From the NCBI GenBank assembly GCA_024760905.1, contig CM045729.1, positions 51,653,580-51,717,579 of the forward strand: 64,000 nucleotides of DNA, read 5' to 3'. Origin of the DNA: Plotosus lineatus. Its lineage: Eukaryota > Chordata > Actinopteri > Siluriformes > Plotosidae. This document shows positions 45,391 to 57,661 of this stretch, in pieces. How positions within the stretch are numbered: the first letter of the stretch is position 1; every line of letters begins with the position of its first letter. A model generated the notes under the pieces. The model saw only the letters and a list, made by a program, of their open reading frames with translations, was not told the DNA's origin and searched no databases. Both the position numbers and the translations under genes were made by a program.

Positions 45391-47333
45391 CTTCTTCTTT
45401 TCCTTTCGGCTGTTCCCTTCAGGACCATCTCAATCTAGCCTCTCTGACTTTGTCTCCAAAACATCTAACATGTGCTGTTCCTCTGATGTACTCATTCCTG
45501 ATCCTATCCGTCCTCGTTACTCGCAAAGAGAACCTCAACATTTTCATTTCTGCTACCTCCAACTCTGACTCCTGTCTTTTCCCCAGGGCCACTGTCTCTA
45601 AACCATACAGCATCGCTGGCCTCATCACCGTCTTGTACACTTTTCCCTTCATTCTTGCCGATACTCTCCTATCACACATCACACCGGACACTTTTCTCCA
45701 TCCATTCCAACCTGCCTGCACACGCTTCTTCACCTCTTTTCCCACACTCTCCATTGCTCTGGATTGTTGAGCCTAAGTACTTAAAATCCTCCACCTTCTT
45801 TATCTCTGCCCCCTGTAACCTCACCGTTCCTCTTGGGTCCTTGTCGTTCAGACACATGTATTCTGTCTTACTGAGACTAACCTTCATTCCCCTCCTTTCC
45901 AGGGCATACCTCCACCTTTCTCGATTTTCCTCCACTTGTTCTCTGCTCTCACTCCAGATCACGATGTCATCTGCAAACATAATAGTCCATGGAGATTCTT
46001 GTCTAACCTCGTCTGTCAGCCTGTCCATCACCATAGCAAACAAGAAGGGGCTGAGAGCTGACCCTTGATGCAGTCCCACCTCCACCTTGAACTCTTCTAT
46101 CACACCGACAGCACACCTCACCACTGTCTTACATCTCTCATACATGTCCTGCACCACTCTAACATACTTCTCTGCCACTCCAGACTTCCTCATACAATAC
46201 CACAGTTCTTCTCTCGGCACCCTGTCATATGCTTTCTCCAGATCCACAAAGACACAATGCAGCTCCTTCTGACCTTCTCTGTACTTCTCTATTAACATTC
46301 TCAAAGCAAACACTGCATCTGTGGTGCTCTTTCTTGGCATGAAACCAAACTGTTGTTCACAAATGCTGACCTCTGCCCTTAGTCTAGCTTCTACTATTCT
46401 TTCCCATAACTTTATAGTATGGCTCATCAACTTTATCCCTCTGTAGTTGCCACAACTCTGTACATCTCCCTTGTTCTTAAAAATGGGCACAAGCACACTT
46501 CTCCTCCATTCCTCCGGCATCTGCTCACTTTCTAAGACCTTGTTGAATATTCTTGTCAGAAAATCTACTGCTACCTCCCCTAGACACTTCCATACCTCAA
46601 CCGGTATGTCATCAGGACCAACTGCCTTTCCACTCTTCATCCTCTTCAATGCCCTTCTCACTTCACCCTTACTAATCTTTGCTACTTCCTGGTCCTCAAC
46701 AATCACCTCTTCTACTCTTTTTTTTCTCTCTCATTTTCCTCATTCATCATCTCTTCAAAGTACTCTTTCCATCTTCCCAGCACACTTCTGTCATCAGTCA
46801 ATACATTTCTCTCTCTGTCCTTTCGCTCTAACTTGCTGCACGTCTTTCCCATCTCTATTTCTCAGCTGTGCTAACCTGTATAAATCATTTTCTTCCTCCT
46901 TACTGTCCAACCTATCATACAAGTCATCATACACCCTCTGTTTGGCCTTTGACACCGCTTCCTTAGCCTTACGCTGTGTCTCCCTGTACTCTTGTTTACT
47001 CTCTTCGGTCCTCTCTGTGTCCCATTTCTTCTTAGCTAACCTCTTCTTTTGTACACACTCCTGCACTTCCTCATTCCACCACCAAGTTTCCTTATCTACT
47101 TTCCTTCCAGAGGACACACCAAGTACTCTCCTACCGGTCTCCCTGATCACATTGGCTGTGGTTGTCCAGTCATCTGGAAGCATTTCCTGACTACCCAAAG
47201 CCTGTTTCAACTCGTCCTTGAAGACAACATGACACTCTTCCTTTTTCAGCTTCCACCACTTTGTCTTCTGCTCTGCCTTTGCCTTTTTCACCTTCCTCAC
47301 CATCAGCGTCATCCTGCACACCACCATCCTATG
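45391..47333 (-). mobile_element. RTE-like LINE, 5'-truncated, with reverse transcriptase
   Basis: On the minus strand: end of the endonuclease region and linker (HRMVVCRMTLMVRK ... KETWWWNEEVQECVQKKRL), a frame break near 46710, then a long open reverse transcriptase frame (46706-45760) with [53 protein letters not shown] and the catalytic [11 protein letters not shown], a one-base slip near 45755, then [20 protein letters not shown] and [20 protein letters not shown] deletion removes the segment after REARLRW; the 3' end gaagggaacagccgaaagga aaagaagaag abuts the microsatellite. Both ends border (GT)n tracts, so no target duplication can be read. It would copy its RNA by target-primed reverse transcription if whole. 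Clade assignment is inference. Confidence 0.88.

Positions 47334-47400
<67 letters not shown>
47334..47400 (+). repeat. (GT)n microsatellite at the LINE 5' boundary
   Basis: About thirty-three GT units directly at the truncated start of the minus-strand LINE. Confidence 0.95.
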
Positions 47401-47404
<4 letters not shown>

Positions 47405-47544
47405 GTATATGTGAACAATTTGTGCTAATTAGCAAATTATGAGCATTTCTGTAATTATGTTAAAATTAAAATTAAATATCATTAATCAATGTGGTATCAT
47501 TTTAATATTCATTTCATATTTAATTCACTCACTCACTTTCATTC

Positions 47545-47880
47545 CTACATTCATCCATTTTTTTGAACTGGCGCCCATCACAGCTGACTCTGGGCAAGGG
47601 CGAGGTACATCCTGGGCAGCTTGCCAGGCCATCACAAGTTTAACACTCACACAACCATTCACACTCCCTACTTACACTTAGGGGTGAGTTGAACACCCAT
47701 TTAATCTACTGGTTATGTTTTTGGACTGTGGGAGGAAACCGGAGTACCCGGAGGAACCCCACATAAGCACCTGGAGAACATTCAAACTCCACACAGAAAC
47801 ATCCAAGCTGGGAACCAAAGTCAGGCCTTCTTGCTATGAGGCGGAAGTGCTAACCTCTACACCACCCTGCTGCCTCACTT
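47545..47880 (-). mobile_element. Core-type (V-SINE-like) SINE, L2-type tail
   Basis: Minus strand: head with ggcagcagggtggtgtagag, core gtgtggagtttgaatgttct and cccacagtccaaaaacataa, tail region ggcctggcaagctgcccagg. It is nearly full length apart from the end of the tail. Confidence 0.8.
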
Positions 47881-47889
47881 TCACCCCCA

Positions 47890-48225
47890 CTCATTCACTG
47901 AACAGATAATCCTATTTGGGCTATGAGTAATATGACACCTATCTTAGCCGACTCTGGTCAAAGGTGGAGCACACCCTAAACAGCTCACCAAACCAATGAG
48001 ACACAACTATTCACACACTCACACTCAAACCTAGGGCCAAGTTGGAGCAACCAATTAGTATAATGTGCATGTCTTTGGATGGTGGGAGAAAACCAGCGTA
48101 CCCGGAGGAAACCAATGCAAGCATAGGAAGATCATGCAAACTCAACGGAACCGCCCAGGCCTGAATCAAAGGCTTTTTTGCTGTGAGTGGGACCTGTGAA
48201 CCCTACGCCACCATACCGCTATTAG
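47890..48225 (-). mobile_element. Core-type (V-SINE-like) SINE, second tandem copy
   Basis: Minus strand: degenerate head ggtatggtggcgtagggttc, core gagtttgcatgatcttccta and caccatccaaagacatgcac, tail gagtcggctaagataggtgt. It is adjacent to, and in the same orientation as, the copy at 47545 but more diverged, so this is not a recent duplication. Confidence 0.75.
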
Positions 48226-48829
48226 TTATTTTAATGATTTCTATATTTGCAAATTTTCAGATTTATGTTATTTCTGTATGCCTTTGTCTTTGACTGGCAT
48301 GGCCAAAATGTTACTCCGCATTATTGACTAATGTGAACTATAAAAAAATTTCAGTCTGCTGCATAACAACACTACACACATTTACAGATTCCTTGATCAG
48401 CCCTTCACCCTGCTAAATGGGGTTTGAACCTATAATTTAGTTGTAGCTCTCTAACTGCAAAAGACAAATTATCTTCAATCACTATTAAGCAGTAATGTTT
48501 ACCGTATATACTTTTAGATTCCATCCTTTAACAGCTTAAGGCGCACACAATTGACCCAGCTCATAAAACCGCAATTATGGTTGTAACGCAATAGCTGATG
48601 CTGATCATTCAAGAAAATATACAAAACCATCAATGCAGCTTCAAAAAGACATTAATGCTAATTGGGAAAGAAGCTGATAAAATATGTAAGGACATGTTAC
48701 AATTTTCAGACAACAGCAAATGCAGTCTCTCTGGATTCTCCTCCTATTTGATCTTAAAGAAAGTATTTGTAGCCCTGTAGTAATTTTACTAGTCCCTTTG
48801 TGTGACATTCGCCATAACCAGAAGCACCA

Positions 48830-49676
48830 AACACTCAACAACAGCCGCCTGTCTCATGATGCAAAACCAGTGTACCTTGGAGTCACCTTGGACAGGACTT
48901 TGACATACAAAGCCCACCTGCAAAAAGTAGCCAAGAAAGTTCAAACAAGAAACAACCTTGTGCAGATGTTGGCTGGTACTACATGGGGAGCCAGTGCAAG
49001 GACACTACGTTCAGCAACATTAGCACTGTCATACTCTGTAGCGGAATACTGTGCTGCTGTCTGGAGGAACTCAGTTCACTGCAAACTAGTTGACACCAGA
49101 TTGAACTGTGCTATGCGGACCATATCAGGTACACTAAAATCAACACATACAGACTGGCTGCCAGTTATGCGTAATCTTGCCCCGCCAGATATCCGCAGGG
49201 AAGCTGTCACTGCAAAGTTACTGGACTCTACACTCCAGATCCCAGGCCTTCCCCTGCTGAATGATATTGAGCACCACCCACGATACCGACTGACTTCAAG
49301 AAAACCCATCTGGTCTAACCTGCCCACAACAAACTACTCCATGGTAGAAAACTGGCAATCCAAATGGAATAATGGAACAGCACCAAACAGGGACATCGTG
49401 AATGATCCAACAACTGCACTAAATGGTATGGATATTCGTCGAGACCTGTGGTGTAAATTGAATCGTTTTCGCTGCGGTACTGGCCCGTGCCGATACATGT
49501 TGGAAAAATGGGGATACATTGACTCACCAAATTGTGATTATGGAGCTATCCAAACTATGCAGCACATACTACAAGAGTGCCCTGAAACACAACTGACAGG
49601 AGGCCTCTATGAACTACATGAGGCCACGGATGTCGCGGTTGAATGGCTGAGAAACAACAGCATACGATAGAAGAAG
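48830..49676 (+). mobile_element. Jockey/I-like LINE, 5'-truncated, 14 bp TSD
   Basis: A single open frame (48831-49670) encodes the C-terminal part of an ORF2: PVYLGVTLDRTLTYKAHLQK, QMLAGTTWGASARTLR, SYSVAEYCAAVWRNSVH, NLAPPDIRREAV, and at the end a cysteine/histidine motif (CGTGPC ... SPNCDYGAIQ, MQHILQECPE). The frame closes at TAG 49668-49670, followed by aagaag. Perfect duplications AACCAGAAGCACCA lie at 48816-48829 and 49677-49690. The uninterrupted 279-codon frame and perfect duplication mean a young insertion. It lacks the endonuclease and catalytic palm. Clade is inferred from the YLGVTLD and terminal motif. Confidence 0.9.
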
Positions 49677-50039
49677 AACCAGAAGCACCACCCAACAAAT
49701 CCGAAGATTGGTTAGTTCATGGTGAGACAGAAAAGTGTATAATCCAGCCAATAATCTACAATGCATACATGTGTAAACCAGCCCCTTTTTACTTTACTAG
49801 AATAAAAAAATAAACAAGAAAAGATTGAACTTTACTGATCTCATCAACAGTAAATCTCTATCGCACCAGGCAGTAATAAAATGAGAATAAAATAATGCAA
49901 AGCAACATAGAAATAATATAAAGCAACATCAATTTTTACTATGAAGTATTCTCTCGTGTCTCATTTGTGGAACAAGAAAATAAATAAATTGCAGACAAAG
50001 TGGAATATATAAAAGTTTCAAAGTGACAAGTGTCAGAAT

Positions 50040-50200
50040 GTGAAGTGGCAAACAAATGACATGGAGATGGTGGAGTTCGCATGGTCTTCCTATACTTGTG
50101 TAGGTTTCCTCTGAGTGTATCATCCCACAGTCCAAAGATATCCACCTGAGGTTAACTTCCCTTTGTCCAGAGTCAACTGAGATAGGCTGTAGCCTACTGC
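50040..50200 (+). mobile_element. Core-type (V-SINE-like) fragment
   Basis: Contains ggagttcgcatggtcttcct, tcatcccacagtccaaagat and an L2-type end (gagataggctgtagcctact gcgaccctaataat), which runs into an (AAT)n tract. Confidence 0.55.
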
Positions 50201-50204
50201 GACC

Positions 50205-50205
50205 C

Positions 50206-50264
<59 letters not shown>

Positions 50265-50265
50265 T
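50205..50265 (+). repeat. (AAT)n microsatellite
   Basis: About twenty AAT units; with the (ATT)n tract at 50389-50441 it forms an inverted pair around a SINE tail. Confidence 0.95.
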
Positions 50266-50387
50266 TCATTCATTCATTTTCTGAACCGCTTAATCTTAAT
50301 TAGGGTTGTGGGGAGGCTGGCGCTCATCTCAGCTGACTCTGGGCGAGGGCAGAGTACACCCTGGACAGCTCGCCAGGCCATCGCAGA

Positions 50388-50388
<1 letters not shown>
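50266..50388 (-). mobile_element. 5'-truncated L2-type SINE tail
   Basis: Minus strand: gcgatggcctggcgagctgt ccagggtgtactctgccctc ... cctaattaagattaagcggtt cagaaaatgaatgaatgaata. It is the same size and limits as the truncated copy at 16421-16543. Confidence 0.85.

Positions 50389-50441
<53 letters not shown>
50389..50441 (+). repeat. (ATT)n microsatellite
   Basis: About seventeen ATT units, the complement of the AAT tract on the other side of the SINE tail. Confidence 0.95.
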
Positions 50442-50443
<2 letters not shown>

Positions 50444-50529
50444 GATTATTAATAATAATAATAGGTACGTCTTTGACATATCCCATATTTATAATGTTGT
50501 AAGCCATTAACACAAAGTAATAATACATA

Positions 50530-50830
50530 AAATGGCACAGTGGTTAACATTGTTGCCTCATAGCAAGAAGATTCATGCATAGTTTGCATGTACTCCTCAT
50601 GCATGTGTGGTTTCTTCAGGGCACAGTTAGACCTAGTCCAAACACATGCTCATTAATTCAACTGGTTACTTTAAATGACCAATAGATGTGAAGGAGTGTA
50701 AATGGTTGATTGTCTATGTGTTAGCCATGCTAACTGTTGATCAATTCAGAGTATATTCAAAATCAACTTTGATTAGCTCTAGTGCCCACCTTGATGGAAG
50801 AGTGATACAGATAATGTATGGATGGATAGT
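50530..50830 (+). mobile_element. Core-type (V-SINE-like) SINE, diverged
   Basis: Head atggcacagtggttaacatt with gttgcctcatagcaagaaga, core tagtttgcatgtactcctca, then a degenerate tail ending gataatgtatggatggatag. Confidence 0.7.
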
Positions 50831-50838
50831 ATTTAAAT

Positions 50839-51174
50839 GAGATTTCCTTTTGGATTTTTCCCTTTATCAGGGGTCGCCACAGCGAATGATTCGCATGTTT
50901 GATTTGGCATAGGTTTTTACCTTGGATGCGCTTCCTGACACAACCCTTTTAGCAGGGGACAGAAACACGCTGACGGCTTTGCAGCATACTCTTTTTACAA
51001 AAGTCAGCAATGATTCTTTTACATGACTCACACCATAGACAGTGAGAGACATGGCCGGCCTTTGATAACCCAGTTAGCTGCACTGGGGGGACAGTGACAA
51101 CCTTGTGGAGAGTGGGACTCGAACCCCCAACCTTGGGACCAGCGATCCAGCGCCCTATACCACCAGGCCACCAC
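50839..51174 (-). mobile_element. Modular tRNA-derived SINE, RTE-type tail, 17 bp TSD
   Basis: Complete copy on the minus strand: head gtggtggcctggtggtatag, perfect B-box GGTTCGAGTCC (near 51123), shared body, then the tail gggttgtgtcaggaagcgca ... cgaatcattcgctgtggcga cccctgataaagggaaaaat. The perfect 17 bp duplication ATGGATAGTATTTAAAT is at 50822-50838 and 51175-51191. Confidence 0.94.
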
Positions 51175-51223
51175 ATGGATAGTATTTAAATAAAATCAAA
51201 ATAAGAAAACACAACAATAGTGT

Positions 51224-51233
51224 TATTATTATT

Positions 51234-51274
<41 letters not shown>
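51224..51274 (+). repeat. (ATT)n/(AAT)n microsatellite
   Basis: Four ATT units turn into about fifteen AAT units, a small inverted junction. Confidence 0.9.
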
Positions 51275-51277
<3 letters not shown>

Positions 51278-51659
51278 CTGTCCCATTCAGCTTGATATGG
51301 AGATGAAATCCTATTTATTTTAAATACTGAGCTTCCACGGTCTCCATTCCACGGATGCTCATTTGACTCATAGTTGTTTTAATTAACCCTGCAAAAGCCC
51401 ACCACCAAGTTCTTGGTCTGGAATACATTGAGCTGGAAGCAATTTTACTGGCGCCAGTCAACAAGGTAAGTTACCCCTGTCCCCTGTATTCACTTTCATC
51501 ACCAGCAATGACATCTCACAATGGCTGTGTTATCTGAAAACTGCCGTCTGTTGTGCCTAGAGTGAATGGAACTGGGATGAGGACAACCAGTGTTCTTACA
51601 TATTATGGTCTATTGGTGACGTAGCTGATATTCCAGCATATCCACCGAGTTTTCTTCAT

Positions 51660-51975
51660 TTTGTTTTCAAGCTGTGGTGGTATTAAGGATAGATAGTGTT
51701 AAAAGTACTGGGGAAATAGAAAACACAATTCTCACAATGGTGTTTATTCAGATGGGATACGGATCTGTGTAGCATGTATATGACTACATCACGTACTTCA
51801 ATAAAAGAACATTTAAGGATCCATATACTGTAACAATGCATCACAGACCTAAGGTGGGCCAGGATCAGTCTTTCCAGTGTCTTCATTATTTGTGATGTCA
51901 CTGCCATCAGTCTGTAGTCATTCTGTTGCTATTGCAGAGACTTTGGTCCTGTTCCAGGCAATTGGTCTTCCAGAG
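51660..51975 (-). pseudogene. LINE reverse transcriptase N-terminal fragment
   Basis: Minus strand: ...NDYRLMAVTSQIMKTLERLI, then LAHLRS, DVVIYMLHRSVSHL and CVFYFPSTFNTIYP, matching the fingers of a fish LINE reverse transcriptase (pattern YRPVALTS..MK..ERLI; FDFSSAFNTIQP). Stops and gaps are present. The family is probably that of the fragment at 38060 but this is inference. Confidence 0.65.
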
Positions 51976-52539
51976 AACCTGTTCTCTCTCTAGACTTAAG
52001 ACAAAGTTGAAGATATTCATTCTGTAACAAGTTAGCATGCTTATTTATGCAAACTTTGTAGAAATAGTGTATATGGTGCAACTGTGCAAATATTGTCTCT
52101 GCTTGGCCTTCACTTCTGCTGAGTAGTAATAATGAATAGTAAACTTACTGTTTTTTTTGTTTTTTTTTTACTGCCTGCTGTCATGCAACCTCGCGTATCA
52201 CCCAGATTTTGAATTCAGGCCAACATTCTTACAACTGGGCATCAATTCAAACTTTTAAGTGAACCTTGAACTCAACACTGAATGCCAGTGGTTTAACTCT
52301 CATCCTGGTGCTGTGTTAATTCTTGCATTCATGATTTATCAATGAACTGTTTCACCACATGGGGTACTATAGACAGAACCCTACATTAGTTGCACAAAGA
52401 TAAACATATTTGTTTACCAAACAACATATACTCTGGACATGTATGATAAATCCTGCTGAGCTACTGCAGTTCTCATCTTAAAAACCCCTTGCTTCGGCAT
52501 ATAGTCCCAAATGAGCAAACAACACACGGAAAGTTGTCA

Positions 52540-52885
52540 AGTCAAGATGTGACACTCGTTCGGGCTAGTTTGCACTGGCTACCATTTAAATTTAGAATTG
52601 ATTTAAATTGTTGTTTTTGTTCTGAAAGCTCTTAATGGACTTGATCCTTCTTACAGTACTGAGTTTTCTGGCTCAAGGTTACTCAGGTCATCTTCATAGC
52701 AACTGCTCCAGTTACTCCATTCATGACTTAAAACTAAAGGTGGTCTGGCTTTCTTAGTCATTGCCCTCAAGTTCTGCAAGAGTCGACCTAAACTGCAGCA
52801 CAATTGGCAGTTTTAAATAAATTTAAGACCTCATCTTTTTTACTCTACCATTTAGTTAAGTCTAACCCTATGGTTTTGCCCTATG

Positions 52886-52931
<46 letters not shown>

Positions 52932-53023
52932 CTTCACTGATTTCTTTTACCTCATTTTAGTATTTTAGTATTTTTTGTGTATTATGACCCTGGATTAAGT
53001 GAGAGAGAAAAATGATTATGATA

Positions 53024-53071
<48 letters not shown>

Positions 53072-53075
53072 TCTT
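52540..53075 (+). pseudogene. L2-like LINE C-terminal remnant with (GAT)n tail
   Basis: Broken plus-strand frames show LHWLPFKFRIDL-like and ALNGLDPSYSTEF...SRLLRSSS, then KFCKSRPKLQ and FKTSSF, the usual end of fish L2/CR1-type ORF2 proteins. A (CT)n tract (52889-52928) and a (GAT)n tail (53018-53070) follow. Confidence 0.6.
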
Positions 53076-53379
53076 TTAAATGTACATATAGGCTATTTTA
53101 ATGTACACCACCACTGTTTTGCATTTCTTGTTTCAAAATTATTTATCGTTTGCTTCTCTTTCGATTTGAGATGCTCACTATTGGTCATTTCCTGTAGACT
53201 GTCTGCCTTAACTGTGATGCACTTTTGATCAACTGTTGTGTTTAAATGTACAATATGGATTAAAGTGACTTGACTTTGATTGAAATGATTCAGGAGTACA
53301 ATTACCATTACAGTTTCAAGATTACAAACTAGACTGGCATTTCCCACTAAACAGTTTGTACTTTTATATGGTGGCATCC

Positions 53380-53620
53380 AAATAAGGATGAGTGAGTTTG
53401 GTTCCTCTCAAAGTTTCTTCCTTGTGATGGCTCATATTTTCCTTGCCAATATCACGGCATGCTTACTCAGTAAGTGCGTGTCTATGCTTATGTTTCATAG
53501 AAAAATGCTTCAAATAATAAATATTAAATTCTTAACCAAATTATGTAATGCTGCTTTATGACAAAGTCAATTGAAGACGTGTTGTACAAATTCAACTGAA
53601 CTGAATTTGACTTGAATTAA
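53380..53620 (+). repeat. LINE/SINE 3' end repeat, teleost type
   Basis: tttggttcctctcaaagtttc ttcct ... tgctgctttatgacaaagtc ... acaaattcaactgaactgaa is the diverged form of a very common fish 3' tail. Confidence 0.55.
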
Positions 53621-56102
53621 TTTTTTATTTTGTTCAATGTATTTATTTTTAAGTAACAAATCAGATACTAAACATTGCCATACTTTGGTGTAATTTATTA
53701 TGAGTCACGGCTTATACGTAAGAATATTCTGATTATTAGTTATGGGGCTGAGGTCCATCTAGTGAACCCAAAACATGCAGATACTTGTTGTTTGTTTACT
53801 GGGGTGACGCAATTCTATTTTAAAACGGTTACTTGCGCCCCCTGCTGGTTGTGTAGCCTCTCTTTACTCAGTGTCGTTTTTTTAATCACAAAGTCATTCC
53901 TTTATCCAGATAAAACAAAAAAGAAAACAAATAACACATATCAAGTGGTAGCTTTGTGTAGGCACTCGAACGATACCATTAGACACAGGTAATTCAACAT
54001 ATGAACCTATAATTCATATGCTTGTCACATACATATTTCATACTTACATTTACACGTACATGTCCATGCATCTTTTGTTATATGTGTCCAATTTCCATTT
54101 ATTTTACGTTTAGGATTTATTGCTACAGGGCCACTTATTAATGATTTTTGAGCTGCATATGTCAGATAGTTTGGTAAGAAATTTCAAAATGTTTTACTAT
54201 AATGTACCTCCATTCAGGATCACTTCATACATATGTTTGTAATATAAATCAGGGTAAGTCATAAAAAGCTCCTTGAAACTCAAGGCTTAAGTATGGCAGG
54301 ATCTTACAAGCTTAGACAAAATATGAGCGAACCAACGTTTATTAAGAGACTATCCTCAGATTACAATAATTACAAACACGTATTATCTTATATTATAATA
54401 ATATTATTAACACGATTGTATTGATTACTTCCCTTTTTCAGTTTGATTGACTTCTGTGGGCTTTATCCAAGCAATATCTCAGTGTACCTACACAATGACA
54501 ATAATGATAGCTTGTAGCTGAGACAGTATTTTTATTTTAATCCGTCTCATAATAATGTTTTCCTGTAGATGGTGCTATAACTCTGCTTAAAACGATTTAT
54601 TAATCATTTTTGAAGAGGCAATGAATAGGCCTATATATTCAAATATTATTATCATGACTCTACAAAAAGCAGAGTCACATGCTATCCCTGCACTAGTTTT
54701 AATCTGTAAAATTTACCATTTATGAAATCTGACAAATTAGTAAACTTTTGTATTGCTGTTTGAGGAGAAGGAATTTTTGCAGTTCTGAACCCTTTTACAA
54801 AATAAACATAGACCTACCATTAAATGATTATTAAACATGAGCCTTTTGATCCTACTGGTAATCTTGTCATTGTCTGGGCAGCAGTCAAGTATATAATTGA
54901 GGATTTAAATTATATTTCTTGTGATGCTTTAACACTACATATTGTGATGCACAGAATGTCCCAAGCATGTTTGTTTCAGCACATTTGCTCCTTGAATAGA
55001 TGTACAGTATTATTTACTGACTCAGTTAGAGTGTTCTAAAGCACTTTAACCCATAAATATATATGTGCACGTCTGTGCTATTGAGTCTAAGTAAAGTTCA
55101 GCCTTATACATTAAAGATATGACTGTAATAAGGACATGATTTTCAATGTGGTCTGTGACCTGAGAGCACTGAGGCTCTGTCTGGAAAGGGGACCAGTAAT
55201 ACTCAATGTGAACATGTGTTTAAAACCAGACCAGGTAAAAGTATGCAAACAATTTAGCAGATGTCTATTTCATATCTTGCACATTTATAGGCCTTAACAT
55301 TACTACCTGCTTGCTTTCTACTACTGAGGCAACCATTCCATGAGGCACAAGTATTTACTTCAGTCTATTTCTATCATTCACAGAGCCATATTTTGGTGTA
55401 CTATGAATTCATCTAGAAGTGTCACTTTTACAGAAATATATCTACTCAATAAAGGCATTGTTCACGTTTTTGAAACCTAGTGCCTGCAATGCTTTGACAT
55501 TGATACATTGAGCTTTTTCAATTCTCCCCACTGTCTGTGTAATAGTGTAGGTGTGTGCTGTACAGGGTCGAAAATGTACATTGATTGATCTGTTAAGAAG
55601 TTCTCCTTACTGCAACCCATGGCCATATCTGCAGTGCGGTTGTTTGTCACAAACCTTTATTCTTACTGCTCAGAAGTGACAGAGAATTTCATAACCCACA
55701 CACAATCTCACTTATAGACACAAACATCTTATTGTGCCTTACCTTCATCCTTGGCTATTGTATATAACTTTTTTGAATATTATTTCCTGAATACATGAAA
55801 ATCTATTTTCCTGCCAAGCTGGTGTTAGAGATGGTAAGAGTAGATAATATTTAAACCAGTTATCCAGTAACTATGGCATCAAAGTCAAGGCCATAGCTAG
55901 TCACGAGATAAAAAAATAAAAAATAAATCAAACAGAATTCTAATTTGATCTACTTGTGATAACTGATGCATTTTCACTCATCACAAGACAAACTTATTTC
56001 CATATTTAGTTTGATTAATGTTTAGATAAATCTGAGCGAGGAGTAAGAAGCAGCCAATTTGATTTTCATCCAGGCAAAAGATGATGTATTACTGTGTGGT
56101 TA

Positions 56103-56140
<38 letters not shown>

Positions 56141-56597
56141 ACAGCAACAACAACACCACCACCACCACCACCTCCACCACCACCAACAACAATAATAATA
56201 ATGATTAATAACGTAATAAACATTGTGTGTAGTACTGATGGAGTTCAGATGTAGTTCAAAGATATTGCCTTTGTACCACCACATTTGTAATACACTTATA
56301 TATGCTGCAACCCAAGCTACAAATAAAGCTTTCCAAAAATGACTTTTACCTTAAATACTGTATATATTTGCATCACCACCAGATGGCACACTGAGACGCT
56401 CTGAAGTGAATTCCTGTAGAATTAATTCATGTAATTCATAAAGGCTCAAATACTATAGAACATTTAAACAACACATACATCCATCCGTTATCTATATCAC
56501 TTATCTTTCAGGGTCGAGCAAATATAGTCCAATATATAACAATCAATATCCACAAAATATTTTAATAGCCAATATTGAAACAATATTTGATCATAGC

Positions 56598-56633
<36 letters not shown>

Positions 56634-56653
56634 ATTATTTATTATTATTATTA

Positions 56654-56719
<66 letters not shown>

Positions 56720-57610
56720 TATAGCGATCTTGACCAGCCTGCCTGCACTTCTACTGTGACCTTTAGATGGAGCTCTTATCCATAAAACACTCAAATAACT
56801 AGTGCAGGAGGAAATCAAAATTTATTTCTAACAATAAATCATTACCTGTCAAGTTGTTCAGTCTGTAAACAACAGCAAACAAAATTAATCTATTTTCACT
56901 GTATTAAGTATATAACAGATCTGTTTAGATCGACATTGCCTTCATAAATTCAAATGAATTAACGATTGTTTCGACTGGAGAAGACTGTCCATCTAAAGTA
57001 GTCTCTATATTAACCTAAAAACTAACTACGATATGTTTCTCTTTTTTTTTTTTCATGTACATTTGTCTGTTTGATGTGGTTTTAATAATAGAGCGTTATT
57101 ATTCAGGACAGTGAGTTCTGTGTTTAATTTAACCTTGGAGTAGAAAGGCACATGTTCTACTTACCCATCCTCCCACACCTCATTAGCATGGTGAATGATT
57201 AGCATTTAGAGAGGCCATAAACACGCAGCCACAGATCTGGCATCAAAATCGTCTCTGTGCTCAGAACATCAACCAGAAAGCCAAATCACAGGAATTTGTA
57301 TCTAACAGCACATAAACCATTACCAAACTGAAGAACTGTAAAAGTGATATACTAATTGATGCAATATAAACTCAAAGGAAAGAGTCAGTACAGGACAACT
57401 GTCATACTAATCGGTTCCATTCTGAAACAGAAAATAAAGTGAATGTATAAATAAAGGATAGAACAGTTTTTTGTCTGTTTCTGTTGCATATGGCTGCATT
57501 GAAAATAACACATGTGAGTATTGTTTACTGTGCATAGTGTTAAAATATACTGTATCTTAGACTGTACTCTATGCTACCACACAACCACACACATATCAAT
57601 ATATATGTCA

Positions 57611-57655
<45 letters not shown>
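53621..57655. other. Region with no recognised gene
   Basis: AT-rich, no conserved exon seen. Trinucleotide microsatellites occur at 56107-56139 (ATT)n, 56150-56185 (CCA)n-like and 56603-56717 (AAC)n(ATT)n. Short frames here have no recognisable domains. Confidence 0.6.
56603..56717 (+). repeat. (AAC)n(ATT)n compound microsatellite
   Basis: About nine AAC units then about twenty-five ATT units. Confidence 0.93.

Positions 57656-57659
<4 letters not shown>
57613..57659 (+). repeat. (AT)n microsatellite at a SINE 3' end
   Basis: About twenty-three AT units directly before the minus-strand SINE tail at 57660. Confidence 0.95.

Positions 57660-57661
<2 letters not shown>

Noticed and set aside
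46447..47190. Plus-strand frame of 247 residues
   Set aside because: It is antisense to the RTE-like reverse transcriptase and linker, Ser/Leu-rich with no domain.
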